The notes under the pieces: generated by a model
Told to the model about the DNA's origin: nothing
Databases searched by the model: none
What the model saw: the letters and a program-made list of their open reading frames with translations, nothing else
Translations under genes and position numbers: made by a program
Part shown: piece after piece, positions 9,017-17,275 of the stretch
How positions within the stretch are numbered: position 1 is the stretch's first letter
How the letters are laid out: every line of letters begins with the position of its first letter
NCBI GenBank assembly: GCA_019116455.1
Contig: DXBR01000098.1
Location: forward strand, 15,081 to 79,080
Reading direction: 5' to 3'
Source of the DNA: Anaerobutyricum stercoris
GTDB taxonomy: Bacteria; Bacillota; Clostridia; Lachnospirales; Lachnospiraceae
DNA length: 64,000 nt

Positions 9017-9060
9017 TAATTTGGCAGCTTACCCTATCATACAACTATCCTGCCAAATTA
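9017..9060 (+). repeat. inverted repeat at the 5' end of the bioY transcript
   Basis: Perfect 11-bp arms TAATTTGGCAG (9017-9027) and CTGCCAAATTA (9050-9060) flank a 22-nt loop. The element begins about 8 bp after the -10 box, so it would form the extreme 5' end of the mRNA. A second small hairpin TTTCCC-TGC-GGGAAA follows at 9069-9083. Confidence 0.7.
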
Positions 9061-9126
9061 GCAAATGCTTTCCCTGCGGGAAAATTCCAGATAGAAACAA
9101 AAAGTCGAATCAGAAAGGACAACATT

Positions 9127-9771
9127 ATGACATCATCAGAAAAAAACACAAACATATCCCAGAATAACAAATGTGCCGGCTCACCGCAGAGCCGCGTGAA
9201 TACCAGCGAACGCGCACCGCGCCGCGCTTTCACCACCGCGCAGATGACGCTCACCGCCATCATGGCCGCCGTTCTCTGCATCCTCGGACCGCTGTCCATT
9301 CCCATCCCGGTCAGTCCGGTTCCCATCACTCTCACCAACCTCGCCATCTATGTTTCTGTATGTATCCTGGGATGGAAGCTTGGCACGGTGAGTTATCTCA
9401 TTTATCTGGCCATCGGTCTGGTGGGTCTCCCGGTCTTTTCCTCTTTCGGTTCCGGCTTCGGAAAACTGCTGGGACCAACAGGCGGTTATCTCATCGGATT
9501 TATCTTCATGGCGGTTATCTGCGGCCTGTTTTTTGAGAAATGCAGCAGCAAGGCTCTTTTGTTTCTGGGGCTGGTGCTTGGCTCCCTCGTCAATTACGCC
9601 TTCGGCACGACATGGCTCGCAGCGCAGGCCAACCTTACTTTCTCCCAGGCGCTCTGGGCAGGAGTCATCCCATATCTGCCGGCGGATCTGATCAAAATAC
9701 TTCTGGCGGTCTGGCTTGCGCCGGGACTGCGGCGAAAAGTTTTCCGTGGAACCGGGACACTTGTTGCCTGA
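9127..9771 (+). CDS. bioY: biotin transporter, ECF-type substrate-binding subunit BioY
   Basis: BioY is the membrane S-component that binds biotin and imports it with an energy-coupling factor (EcfAAT). After a polar N-terminal tail of about 40 residues, ATG 9127 (with AGAAAGGA upstream) leads into several hydrophobic helices. The segment IPIPVSPVPITLTN is the BioY signature, and GPTGGYLIGF is the conserved glycine-rich loop. No ecfA/ecfT genes are nearby, which fits a shared group II ECF module encoded elsewhere. Control by BirA is supported by the operator over its promoter. The frame open further upstream to 8956 runs through the promoter and is not coding. Confidence 0.93.
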   Translation: MTSSEKNTNISQNNKCAGSPQSRVNTSERAPRRAFTTAQMTLTAIMAAVLCILGPLSIPIPVSPVPITLTNLAIYVSVCILGWKLGTVSYLIYLAIGLVGLPVFSSFGSGFGKLLGPTGGYLIGFIFMAVICGLFFEKCSSKALLFLGLVLGSLVNYAFGTTWLAAQANLTFSQALWAGVIPYLPADLIKILLAVWLAPGLRRKVFRGTGTLVA

Positions 9772-9851
9772 AAACACTGCAATTCTGATAATGGTCGAAA
9801 AAATACCATAACTTCACGGACTTTTCCCCCTCTTTATTTATGCACATATGA

Positions 9852-10096
9852 TATAATAAAGTTGTTATTGATTAGATAAACCTGTGATTTCGGGAAAGGC
9901 AGGGCACAAGGAAAAGATTATATCTGTTTCCTTTGTTCCGCCTGCGGCAAAGGCGCCGTATTTCGAAATATTTTTTCGATGCTTTCTGATATCACACCAT
10001 GTACTTACAACAGAGATTTTGAACACTGCTTCATGATCTCTGTTTTCTGCATCTATTTTAAATAACAACGTTTTTACTAAGCTTAAGGAGGGAAAC
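9852..10096 (+). promoter_or_regulatory. promoter and hairpin-rich leader of the hydrogenase operon
   Basis: TATAAT at 9852-9857 is a likely -10 box; the -35 is weak. The roughly 230-nt leader holds a strong hairpin (CAAGGAAA-AGAT/ATCT-TTTCCTTTG, about 9907-9935), then CGCC/GGCG, then ACAGAGAT (10010-10017)/ATCTCTGT (10036-10043) followed by TTTT. A TAAGGAGG ribosome site precedes the ATG. No known riboswitch consensus was recognised. Confidence 0.45.
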
Positions 10097-11938
10097 ATGA
10101 GCAGACTTGAAGTGATTACCAAAACCAAAGCACAGTCTGTCGTAGACGATCTGTACAAGGATCTGGAACGCCGGATCGTGGCTGCTCCGCCCGGACTGTG
10201 CCCGGTGGATATGACCGCATCTTTTCTGAAACTTTTCCATACACAGACCTGCGGCAAATGTGTACCGTGCCGTATCGGCCTCGGCCTTCTCGTTGAGATG
10301 CTGGAAGACGTACTGGACGGCAAGGCCACGCTGGAGACGCTGGATCTCATCGAGCGGACCGCCCGGGTCATTTACAACAGTTCCGACTGCGCCATCGGTT
10401 ATGAGGCCGGCCTGATGGTATTAAAAGGACTGGAAGGATTCCGTGACGATTTTATCGAACACATAAAAGAAGGGCACTGCTCTTTCCATCTGGAACAGCC
10501 GGTGCCATGTGTGACCTTATGTCCTGCCGGCGTGGATATTCCGGGATACATCTCTCTCGTGGCAGAAGGCAGATACGCCGACGCCGTGCGGCTGATCCGG
10601 AAGGATAACCCTTTTGTCACCGCCTGCGCTCTGGTCTGCGAGCACCCGTGCGAGACCAAATGCCGGCGTAATATCGTGGACGACTCCATCAACATCCGCG
10701 GCCTGAAGCGCTATGCAGCAGACCACTGCGGCCTTGTTCCTCCTCCGGCCTGTTCCGAACCGACGGGCAAGCAGGTTGCCATTATCGGCGGCGGTCCGTC
10801 AGGACTGAGCGCCGCTTACTATCTGCAGCAGATGGGGCATCAGTGTACCGTTTTTGAGCAGCGCAGCCAGCTGGGCGGCATGCTCTACTACGGTATCCCG
10901 AATTACCGGCTGCCGAAGGACCGTCTCATGGAAGATATCTCCAATATCCTGGCGACCGGCGTGGAAGTACGGCTCAATACGTCCATCGGTGACGGCGACG
11001 GACAGCTTTCCTTTAAAATGCTCCGGGAAAATTATGACGCCGTCTATGTTTCCATAGGCGCTCATACGGATAAGAAGCTGGGGATTCCGGGGGAAGACGC
11101 CAAGGGCGTCGTCTCCGCTGTTCAGATGCTCCGGGACATCGGAGAGGGCAATAATCCGGACTTCACCGGCAAAAATGTCATCGTCGTGGGCGGAGGCAAC
11201 GTTGCTATGGACGCCACACGTTCCGCCATCCGTCTCGGCGCCAAGAACGTCAGCGTTCTCTACCGCCGCCGGAAGGCCGACATGACCGCCCTGGAAGAAG
11301 AGATCGAGGCAGCGATTGCTGAAGGTGCAGAGATTCTTGAACTTCACGCTCCAAAAGAGATCGAAACAGACAAAGACGGTAATGTCATCGCTATGGTCGC
11401 CGACCCGAAGATCATCGGTCTCATCAGCGGCGGACGCCCGATGCCTGCCGATTCCGACCATGAACCGATACACATTCCGTGTGATATTATCATCATTGCC
11501 ATCGGGCAGGATATTGTCTCCGAGTCATTCGCCCGCGCCGGACTTCCGGTCAGACGAGGCAGAATTCTCGCTTCGGACGACAGCTCCATCCCTCATGTGG
11601 ACGGCGTTTTCTCCGGAGGCGACTGCGTTTCCGGTCCGGCAACAGTCATCCGCGCCATCGCAGCCGGCAAAGTAGCTGCCGCCAATATAGACAATTATCT
11701 GGGTTATAATCATATTATAGAAAGCGAAGTGAAGGTTCCGGACCCGAGAATCGAGAACAAATCCCCTTGCGGCCGCGTCACCATGATGCAGCGAAATACC
11801 ACCGAGCGGAAACAGGATTTCAAGCTGGTGGAAAAGGGAATGTCCGAAAAAGAAGCCACACAGGAAGCACGCCGGTGTCTCCGCTGCGACCACTTTGGCT
11901 ACGGAGTATTTAAAGGAGGTCGAGTAGAGGAATGGTAA
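10097..11938 (+). CDS. NAD(P)H:hydrogenase flavoprotein, NuoF C-terminal Fe-S domain fused to GltD-like domain
   Basis: This soluble 613-aa protein probably passes electrons between NAD(P)H and the hydrogenase encoded directly downstream. Residues 50-100 match the NuoF C-terminal [4Fe-4S] domain (C-G-K-C-V-P-C plus S-D-C-A-I-G). The flavin- and NADH-binding part of NuoF is absent. Residues 138-190 carry the Fer4_20 cysteines (C-V-T-L-C-P; C-E-H-P-C-E-T-K-C). An FAD site GGGPSG (231-236) and a second dinucleotide site VGGGNVAMD near 368 follow, as in the small subunit of glutamate synthase (GltD) and NfnB. The next gene starts 7 bp before this one stops, so the two are translationally coupled. 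Classification with glutamate-synthase-linked [FeFe] group A2 systems is inference. Confidence 0.85.
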   Translation: MSRLEVITKTKAQSVVDDLYKDLERRIVAAPPGLCPVDMTASFLKLFHTQTCGKCVPCRIGLGLLVEMLEDVLDGKATLETLDLIERTARVIYNSSDCAIGYEAGLMVLKGLEGFRDDFIEHIKEGHCSFHLEQPVPCVTLCPAGVDIPGYISLVAEGRYADAVRLIRKDNPFVTACALVCEHPCETKCRRNIVDDSINIRGLKRYAADHCGLVPPPACSEPTGKQVAIIGGGPSGLSAAYYLQQMGHQCTVFEQRSQLGGMLYYGIPNYRLPKDRLMEDISNILATGVEVRLNTSIGDGDGQLSFKMLRENYDAVYVSIGAHTDKKLGIPGEDAKGVVSAVQMLRDIGEGNNPDFTGKNVIVVGGGNVAMDATRSAIRLGAKNVSVLYRRRKADMTALEEEIEAAIAEGAEILELHAPKEIETDKDGNVIAMVADPKIIGLISGGRPMPADSDHEPIHIPCDIIIIAIGQDIVSESFARAGLPVRRGRILASDDSSIPHVDGVFSGGDCVSGPATVIRAIAAGKVAAANIDNYLGYNHIIESEVKVPDPRIENKSPCGRVTMMQRNTTERKQDFKLVEKGMSEKEATQEARRCLRCDHFGYGVFKGGRVEEW

Positions 11939-13683
11939 ATATCACGATCAACAATATACCTGTCACTGTGGAAGATGGAATCACCATCATGGAAGCCTGC
12001 AAAGAGGCGAAAATGCCGGTGCCGAGCCTCTGCTATTTAAAAGGCATCAACGAAATCGGCGCCTGCCGCGTCTGCGTAGTCGAGGTAAAGGGCATCGAGC
12101 GTCTTGTCACCTCCTGCAACAACGTGGTAAAAGAAGGCATGGAAATCCTCACCAATTCCCCGAAAGTACGGGAAGCGAGACGGATCAACATCAAAATGAT
12201 TCTGTCCCAGCACAACTGCTTCTGCCCGACCTGTGTGCGCACAGGCAACTGTCAGCTGCAGAAAATCGCCAGCGAACTGGAATTCGGAACCGGATCCTAC
12301 CCGCAGCATATTACTTATAACAGCTGGCCGTCAGATTTCCCGCTGATCCGGGACGAGAGCAAATGTATCAAATGTATGCGCTGTATCCAGATCTGCGATA
12401 AGGTGCAGTCACTGCGTGTCTGGGATCTTGCCAAAACCGGTTCCCGCACCACCGTGGACGTCTCCCTTCGCCGGAATATCAAAGAAGCCGACTGCTCTCT
12501 CTGCGGTCAGTGCATCACCCACTGTCCGGTGGGCGCTCTCACGGGCCGGGATGACAAACGTCCGGTATTCTCCCAGAACGGTTTCTTAAATGCCAAAGGC
12601 AAAACCACCGTTGTGCAGGTGGCTCCCGCAGTCCGTACTGCCTGGGCAGAAAGTTTCCGTCTCTCGCGAAAGTTTGCTTCTCCGAGACGTCTGGCCGGAG
12701 CCCTTCGTATGATGGGCTTTGACTATGTGTTCGACACCACATTTGCTGCCGATCTGACCATCATGGAGGAAGCCAGCGAGTTTCTGGAGCGTCTTCATCA
12801 CAAAGAAGACTACCAGTGGCCGATGTTCACCTCCTGCTGCCCGGGCTGGGTACGTTTCCTAAAATCTCAGTATCCGGATATGACAGGATGCCTTTCCACG
12901 GCCAAATCTCCACAGCAAATGCACGGCGCCATCATCAAAAACTATTTTGCCGACAAAATCCACGAGGATCCGGAGAACATTTTCAGCGTGTCTATCATGC
13001 CTTGTATCGCAAAAAAAGCCGAGTGCGCTCTGCCAACTATGGACAGCACCGGCACAGGCCCGGACGTGGATGTAGTCTTAAATACAAGGGAATTTGTCAA
13101 TTATCTTCGTTCCCTGAACATCGATATCTACAGCCTGCCGGAGGATGACTTTGACTCCCCTTGCGGTGAAGGCTCCGGAGCCGGAGTGATCTTCGGCGCC
13201 ACCGGCGGCGTTATGGAAGCGGCGCTCCGCACCTGCTACAACATGGCCACCGGAGAAAATCCGGAACCGGACGCATTCTACGGCATCCGCGGCATGGACG
13301 GCTGGCGGGAAGCATCCATCGACATCGCCGGCACCACCGTCAAAGTCGCCGTAGTCAGCGGTCTCGGAAACGCCCGCCGGCTGATCGAGGCAGTACGCAA
13401 AGGCAAGGTCTTCTATCACTTTGTGGAAGTCATGGCCTGTCCGGGCGGCTGCGTAGGCGGCGGACAGCCGATTCACGAAGGCCGCGAGATGGCTGCAATC
13501 CGCTCCAAGAATCTCTATTTTCTGGATTCCAAGAGCAAACTGCGTTTCTCCCACGAGAATCCGGAAATACAGAAAGTCTACGATGAGTATCTGGAGAAAC
13601 CGCTCTCCCGCATGGCACACAAGCTGCTGCACACCGACCACGATGCCTGGGAAATGCCTCTGGCGCCGGAGCGGGTGAAATAA
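11932..13683 (+). CDS. [FeFe] hydrogenase, group A, catalytic subunit
   Basis: This enzyme evolves or oxidises H2 at the H-cluster. In order it has an N-terminal [2Fe-2S] domain (C34, C45, C48, C62), a His-ligated [4Fe-4S] site (H94, C98, C101, C107), two [4Fe-4S] clusters (C145-C155 and C188-C198), and the three H-cluster motifs: L1 T-S-C-C-P-G-W at 300-306, L2 M-P-C-I-A-K-K at 356-362, and L3 E-V-M-A-C-P-G-G-C at 499-507. A C-terminal small-subunit-like tail follows. All catalytic ligands are present. The 583-aa length fits the M3-type enzymes. It overlaps the GltD-like gene by 7 bp. No HydE/F/G maturases are in this window. Confidence 0.95.
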   Translation: MVNITINNIPVTVEDGITIMEACKEAKMPVPSLCYLKGINEIGACRVCVVEVKGIERLVTSCNNVVKEGMEILTNSPKVREARRINIKMILSQHNCFCPTCVRTGNCQLQKIASELEFGTGSYPQHITYNSWPSDFPLIRDESKCIKCMRCIQICDKVQSLRVWDLAKTGSRTTVDVSLRRNIKEADCSLCGQCITHCPVGALTGRDDKRPVFSQNGFLNAKGKTTVVQVAPAVRTAWAESFRLSRKFASPRRLAGALRMMGFDYVFDTTFAADLTIMEEASEFLERLHHKEDYQWPMFTSCCPGWVRFLKSQYPDMTGCLSTAKSPQQMHGAIIKNYFADKIHEDPENIFSVSIMPCIAKKAECALPTMDSTGTGPDVDVVLNTREFVNYLRSLNIDIYSLPEDDFDSPCGEGSGAGVIFGATGGVMEAALRTCYNMATGENPEPDAFYGIRGMDGWREASIDIAGTTVKVAVVSGLGNARRLIEAVRKGKVFYHFVEVMACPGGCVGGGQPIHEGREMAAIRSKNLYFLDSKSKLRFSHENPEIQKVYDEYLEKPLSRMAHKLLHTDHDAWEMPLAPERVK

Positions 13684-13692
13684 GACAAAATA

Positions 13693-13726
13693 ATACGCCG
13701 GGGACGCTTTCACATCCCCGGCGTAT
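13693..13726. terminator. bidirectional terminator between hydrogenase and thlA
   Basis: Perfect 12-bp arms ATACGCCGGGGA (13693-13704) and TCCCCGGCGTAT (13715-13726) flank a 10-nt loop. The U-tracts are weak, but the position between convergent stops and the stem strength support termination of both genes. Confidence 0.8.
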
Positions 13727-13736
13727 ACTTTGCAAT

Positions 13737-14936
13737 TTAGATTTCCGTTGTCCAAAGAGAAGCCATTGCCGGGCCTGTTCCCACGCAAAGTGCAGCTCCT
13801 CCAATCTTATAGTCGTTTCTCTTCATCTCATAGTACATGGATACAATGATTCTCAGAGCGGTACATCCGATTGGATGTCCAAGAGCAATACCGGAACCGT
13901 TCACATTGGTTCTGTCCATATTGATCTTGATGCCGTAGTTCTTCTCAAGCTGACGTCCGCATCCGATAAACTGTGGTGCGAATGCTTCGTTGATCTCCCA
14001 GTAATCTACGTCTTCGTATTTCAGTCCGGCTAATTTGAGAGCTTTTGGAATCGCTTCCGCCGGGCCAACGCCCATGATTTCCGGTTTTACGCCTGCCGCG
14101 CAGATGTTGATCATCTTTAACAGAGGTGTTACGCCCAGTTCTTTTGCTTTATCCAGGCTCATAACAACAACAGCTGCAGCTGCGTCGTTGATTCCGGAAG
14201 CGTTGGCAGCTGTAACCACGCCATCTTTAATAAAAGCCGGACGAAGTTTGGAAAGAGTTTCCATATTGCAGTCTCTGATCGGATGTTCATCCTCTGTGGC
14301 GAGGATTGTTTTCTTTTTCATCTTTACTTCAACCGGAACGATCTCTTCTTTAAACTTACCTTCATCAATGGCCTTGCATGCCAGACGATGACTTCTTAAA
14401 GCCAGCTCGTCACACTCTTCTCTTGTGATACCGTAAAGCTTTGCTACATTTTCTGCAGTCACACCCATATGTCCGCCGGACAGCTCATCGATCAGAGCGT
14501 CATGAAGCATGGAATCCACTACTTCCGCGTTGCCCATCCGGTATCCGCCTCTTGCCTTCGGCAGCATATATGGCGCCTGTGTCATATTTTCCACACCGAT
14601 TACAAGACCGATCTCGGATTTGCCCATGGCAATGTTGTCGCAGGCGATCTCCAGAGCCCGCATACCAGAAGCACAGTTCTGATTAACCACGCAGGCATTA
14701 CTTTCTGCCGGGCATCCGAGACGATAGCTGATCTGTTTTGCCGGAAGACTTCCCTGCATTCCGGCATACACCTGTCCCACAACAACGTTATCAATCATTG
14801 CAGGCTCGATGCCAGCTCTGTTTATCGCTTCCTTTCCCGCTGTCATCGCCAGCTCTCTTGCGCTGACATCCTTAAACATTCCGAGAAACTTACCAATTGG
14901 CGTTCTGCACGCGCTAACTATTACTACGTCCTTCAT
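13737..14936 (-). CDS. thlA: acetyl-CoA C-acetyltransferase (thiolase)
   Basis: This enzyme condenses two acetyl-CoA to acetoacetyl-CoA, the first step toward butyrate in many gut Clostridia, or runs in reverse in degradation. The acylated Cys lies in N-Q-N-C-A-S-G-M near residue 88. The conserved NEAFA near 319 and GHPIGCTALR with the second Cys near 350-360 complete the active site. It is 399 aa, normal length. AGGAGG precedes the ATG. It has its own promoter (TTGACT/TATTCT). No crotonase, hbd or bcd genes lie beside it, so the rest of the butyrate route, if present, is elsewhere. Confidence 0.93.
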   Translation of the reverse strand: MKDVVIVSACRTPIGKFLGMFKDVSARELAMTAGKEAINRAGIEPAMIDNVVVGQVYAGMQGSLPAKQISYRLGCPAESNACVVNQNCASGMRALEIACDNIAMGKSEIGLVIGVENMTQAPYMLPKARGGYRMGNAEVVDSMLHDALIDELSGGHMGVTAENVAKLYGITREECDELALRSHRLACKAIDEGKFKEEIVPVEVKMKKKTILATEDEHPIRDCNMETLSKLRPAFIKDGVVTAANASGINDAAAAVVVMSLDKAKELGVTPLLKMINICAAGVKPEIMGVGPAEAIPKALKLAGLKYEDVDYWEINEAFAPQFIGCGRQLEKNYGIKINMDRTNVNGSGIALGHPIGCTALRIIVSMYYEMKRNDYKIGGAALCVGTGPAMASLWTTEI

Positions 14937-14966
14937 TGATATTCCTCCTTATATTATTCTACTAAA

Positions 14967-14995
14967 AGAATATCGTTAAAAGGGAAGAAAGTCAA
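14967..14995 (-). promoter_or_regulatory. thlA promoter
   Basis: On the minus strand a -35 TTGACT (14990-14995) and a -10 TATTCT (14967-14972) are separated by 17 bp, with AGGAGG and the thlA start about 30 bp downstream. Confidence 0.7.
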
Positions 14996-15060
14996 CGAAA
15001 AAGATGAAATTTGTTATAAATTTATCATAAATTCTTGTGGAATTTTATGTAAAGCGCCGT

Positions 15061-15119
15061 AAAAATAAGCCGCCGCTCTGCCTGATACCTCCAAAAATAC
15101 CAGTTCAAAGCGACGGCTT
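15061..15119 (-). terminator. terminator downstream of fba
   Basis: On the minus strand AAGCCGTCGCT pairs with AGCGGCGGCTT (plus 15109-15119 and 15067-15077, one G-U pair) around a roughly 31-nt loop that itself forms a small CTGGTA/TATCAG hairpin. It ends in ATTTTT, a U-tract. Confidence 0.7.
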
Positions 15120-15129
15120 GGTTACTTTG

Positions 15130-15180
15130 TAACTATGACATTACGGGGCAGGCCGTTCTGGCTTTCCCTTTTCATAGTTA
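15130..15180. repeat. inverted repeat in the fba 3' region
   Basis: Perfect 9-bp arms TAACTATGA (15130-15138) and TCATAGTTA (15172-15180) lie between the fba stop and its terminator, with a GC-rich loop. It would add a second stem to the 3' untranslated region. Confidence 0.55.
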
Positions 15181-15214
15181 ATATATCACAGAAAAACTTT
15201 AATTACAAGAACTA

Positions 15215-16084
15215 TTATTCAGCTTTTCCGATGGAACCGAAGATCTCCATTTTTTCTTTTACAGTAGCTTTGATTGCTTCTGCGCCAGGAGCTAATAATT
15301 TACGTGGGTCGAAGCCTTTGCCTTCCAGGTCTTTGCCAGCTTCGATGTATTTACGTGTAGCTTCTGCGAATGCGATCTGGCACTCTGTGTTTACGTTGAT
15401 CTTGGAAACACCGAGGGAGATGGCTTTCTTGATCATGTCTTCCGGGATACCTGTGCCGCCGTGTAATACGAGAGGCATGTCTCCGGTTAATTTCTGAATA
15501 TCATCCAGTACGTCGAACTGTAATCCAGCCCAGTTTTCCGGATATTTGCCGTGGATGTTGCCGATGCCGGCTGCCAGCATGGAAACGCCCAGGTCTGCGA
15601 TTGCTTTACATTCCTGAGGATCTGCACATTCGCCCATTCCAACTACGCCGTCTTCTTCGCCGCCGATGGAACCAACTTCTGCCTCGATGGACATTCCTTT
15701 TTCTTCACAGATTGCTACTAATTCTTTTGTTTTTTCTACGTTCTCTTCGAATGGAAGATGAGAACCGTCAAACATGATGCTGGAGAAACCTGCTGCGATA
15801 CAAGCCTTAGCTCCTTCGTAGGAACCGTGGTCAAGATGCAGAGCTACAGGAACTGTGATATTCAGCTCTTCCAGCATACCGTTTACCATACCGACAACGG
15901 TTTTGTATCCGGCCATGTATTTGCCCGCGCCTTCGGATACACCCAGGATAACAGGAGATTTGCACTCTTCTGCTGTTAACAGGATTGATTTGGTCCACTC
16001 CAGATTATTGATGTTGAACTGGCCAACTGCATAGTGTCCTGCTTTCGCTTTCTGTAACATTTCTTTTGCTGATACTAAAGCCAT
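15215..16084 (-). CDS. fba: class II fructose-1,6-bisphosphate aldolase
   Basis: This zinc-dependent glycolytic aldolase cleaves fructose-1,6-bisphosphate to dihydroxyacetone phosphate and glyceraldehyde-3-phosphate. Family marks are A-L-H-L-D-H-G near 80-86 (zinc His and catalytic Asp), F-D-G-S-H near 105, the Glu in EAEVGSIGG near 135, IGNIHGKYP near 178 with a zinc His, and VLHGGTGIP near 208 with the third zinc His. It is 289 aa, typical for the short class IIB form. A TATAAT box on the minus strand at 16166-16171 marks its promoter. It is monocistronic by the surrounding gaps. Confidence 0.95.
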   Translation of the reverse strand: MALVSAKEMLQKAKAGHYAVGQFNINNLEWTKSILLTAEECKSPVILGVSEGAGKYMAGYKTVVGMVNGMLEELNITVPVALHLDHGSYEGAKACIAAGFSSIMFDGSHLPFEENVEKTKELVAICEEKGMSIEAEVGSIGGEEDGVVGMGECADPQECKAIADLGVSMLAAGIGNIHGKYPENWAGLQFDVLDDIQKLTGDMPLVLHGGTGIPEDMIKKAISLGVSKINVNTECQIAFAEATRKYIEAGKDLEGKGFDPRKLLAPGAEAIKATVKEKMEIFGSIGKAE

Positions 16085-16247
16085 AATAAATAACCTCCAT
16101 TAAATATATTCTTCTGTTTTCACAGTTGTCGATGTATATACCATCGCCCTAAGTTATACGGATTTATTATACCCCGTACAAAATAAAAAAGGAAGTGTTT
16201 TCCTGATAAATTTTGCATTTTTTATGAATATTTTCTTACTTTTCTGC

Positions 16248-16994
16248 CTATTTAAATTCCAGTCCGTATTTCTCAATAAGTTCCTGACGAACTTCCATAT
16301 ATACTTTGTTCTGTTTCTCCGCTGTGATCTGCTGGGTGATCTGAGGAGCCACCTCTTCAAAAGCAGCTACTCCTTCTCCTGTCAGTGCGTCCACGCGGAT
16401 CAGATGATAGCCGAAGTTTGTCTTCACCGGACCCAGAAGCTTGCCGACTTCTGCGGTGAACACCGCCTCGTCAAATTCTTTCACCATCTGTCCTCTGCCG
16501 AAGGTACCGAGATCTCCGCCTTTGGCTGCGGAAGGACAGGTGGAATATTCTTTGGCAGCTTCTTCAAATGTCTTTTCACCGTTCTGAATCTCCGCGAGAA
16601 TCTTATTGGCGTCCTCTTCTGTGGCGGTCAGGATATGTTTAGCTGACGCCTGAGCTCCTTTCTTAAAAGCATCCTTGTGTTCCTCGTAGTAAGCCCGGCA
16701 CTCCTCCTCTGTGGCACGGATATCTTTTACCGTCTGTGTGAGGGCGTACTGACTTAACAGCTCTCTTCTGACGCCGTCCAGCATGGTGAGAAATTCCTCG
16801 CTCTTATCGTATTCTTTCTCCTGCCCCAGTTTCTCAAACAGGAAATAGTTGGCATACTGGGTGAGCGCCTGTTTCCTTCCCTCCGGCGTCTTGATGTATG
16901 CCTGCTGCTCCTGTGGAATCCGTGCTTCAAACTGCGCGAATTCTTCCTCGGTGATCTCTCTTCCTGCCACAACGGCAATGACTTTATTTTCCAT
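16248..16994 (-). CDS. parvulin-type peptidyl-prolyl isomerase (PpiC family)
   Basis: This foldase has a central parvulin rotamase domain at about residues 110-205: A-S-A-K-H-I-L near the start, GGDLGTFGRGQMVKEF, and the closing FGYHLIRV. A helical N-terminal part resembles the SurA/PrsA chaperone region. There is no signal peptide or lipobox, so unlike PrsA it is probably cytosolic and may assist folding or ribosome-associated maturation. The start is set at ATG 16994 (AAGGA upstream); the frame continues upstream but without conservation or a ribosome site. It is flanked by its own gaps, with no clear operon partner. Confidence 0.85.
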   Translation of the reverse strand: MENKVIAVVAGREITEEEFAQFEARIPQEQQAYIKTPEGRKQALTQYANYFLFEKLGQEKEYDKSEEFLTMLDGVRRELLSQYALTQTVKDIRATEEECRAYYEEHKDAFKKGAQASAKHILTATEEDANKILAEIQNGEKTFEEAAKEYSTCPSAAKGGDLGTFGRGQMVKEFDEAVFTAEVGKLLGPVKTNFGYHLIRVDALTGEGVAAFEEVAPQITQQITAEKQNKVYMEVRQELIEKYGLEFK

Positions 16995-17132
16995 GTCTGT
17001 TTCCTTTCTTTCTTTTTTATGAAATGTACACCTCTTCAAGGCAACATTCCTGTCATGTGTCAGTGTTGTACAAATTTTCTGATACATTCTTGTTAATCAT
17101 ACACTATTTTTTTATTTTTATAAAGGGAATCC

Positions 17133-17161
17133 TTTCAATTTTCCACAAAATAAGGTATACT
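17133..17161 (+). promoter_or_regulatory. promoter of the phosphoglucomutase gene
   Basis: -35 TTTCAA (17133-17138), a 17-bp spacer, and -10 TATACT (17156-17161), about 115 bp before the start codon. Confidence 0.65.
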
Positions 17162-17275
17162 ATGCACATAACCTGGATAATGTCCGGAAGCAGGTGCATT
17201 TGCCGGCAAGGGAAATGCATCGGATGAACTGCGGGCGTTATCTGTCAATTTAATTTATGGGAGGTATACAAAGAA

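Noticed and set aside
8956..9126. N-terminal extension of bioY starting at 8956
   Set aside because: The extension would run through the operator, -35 and -10 boxes; ATG 9127 has its own ribosome site.
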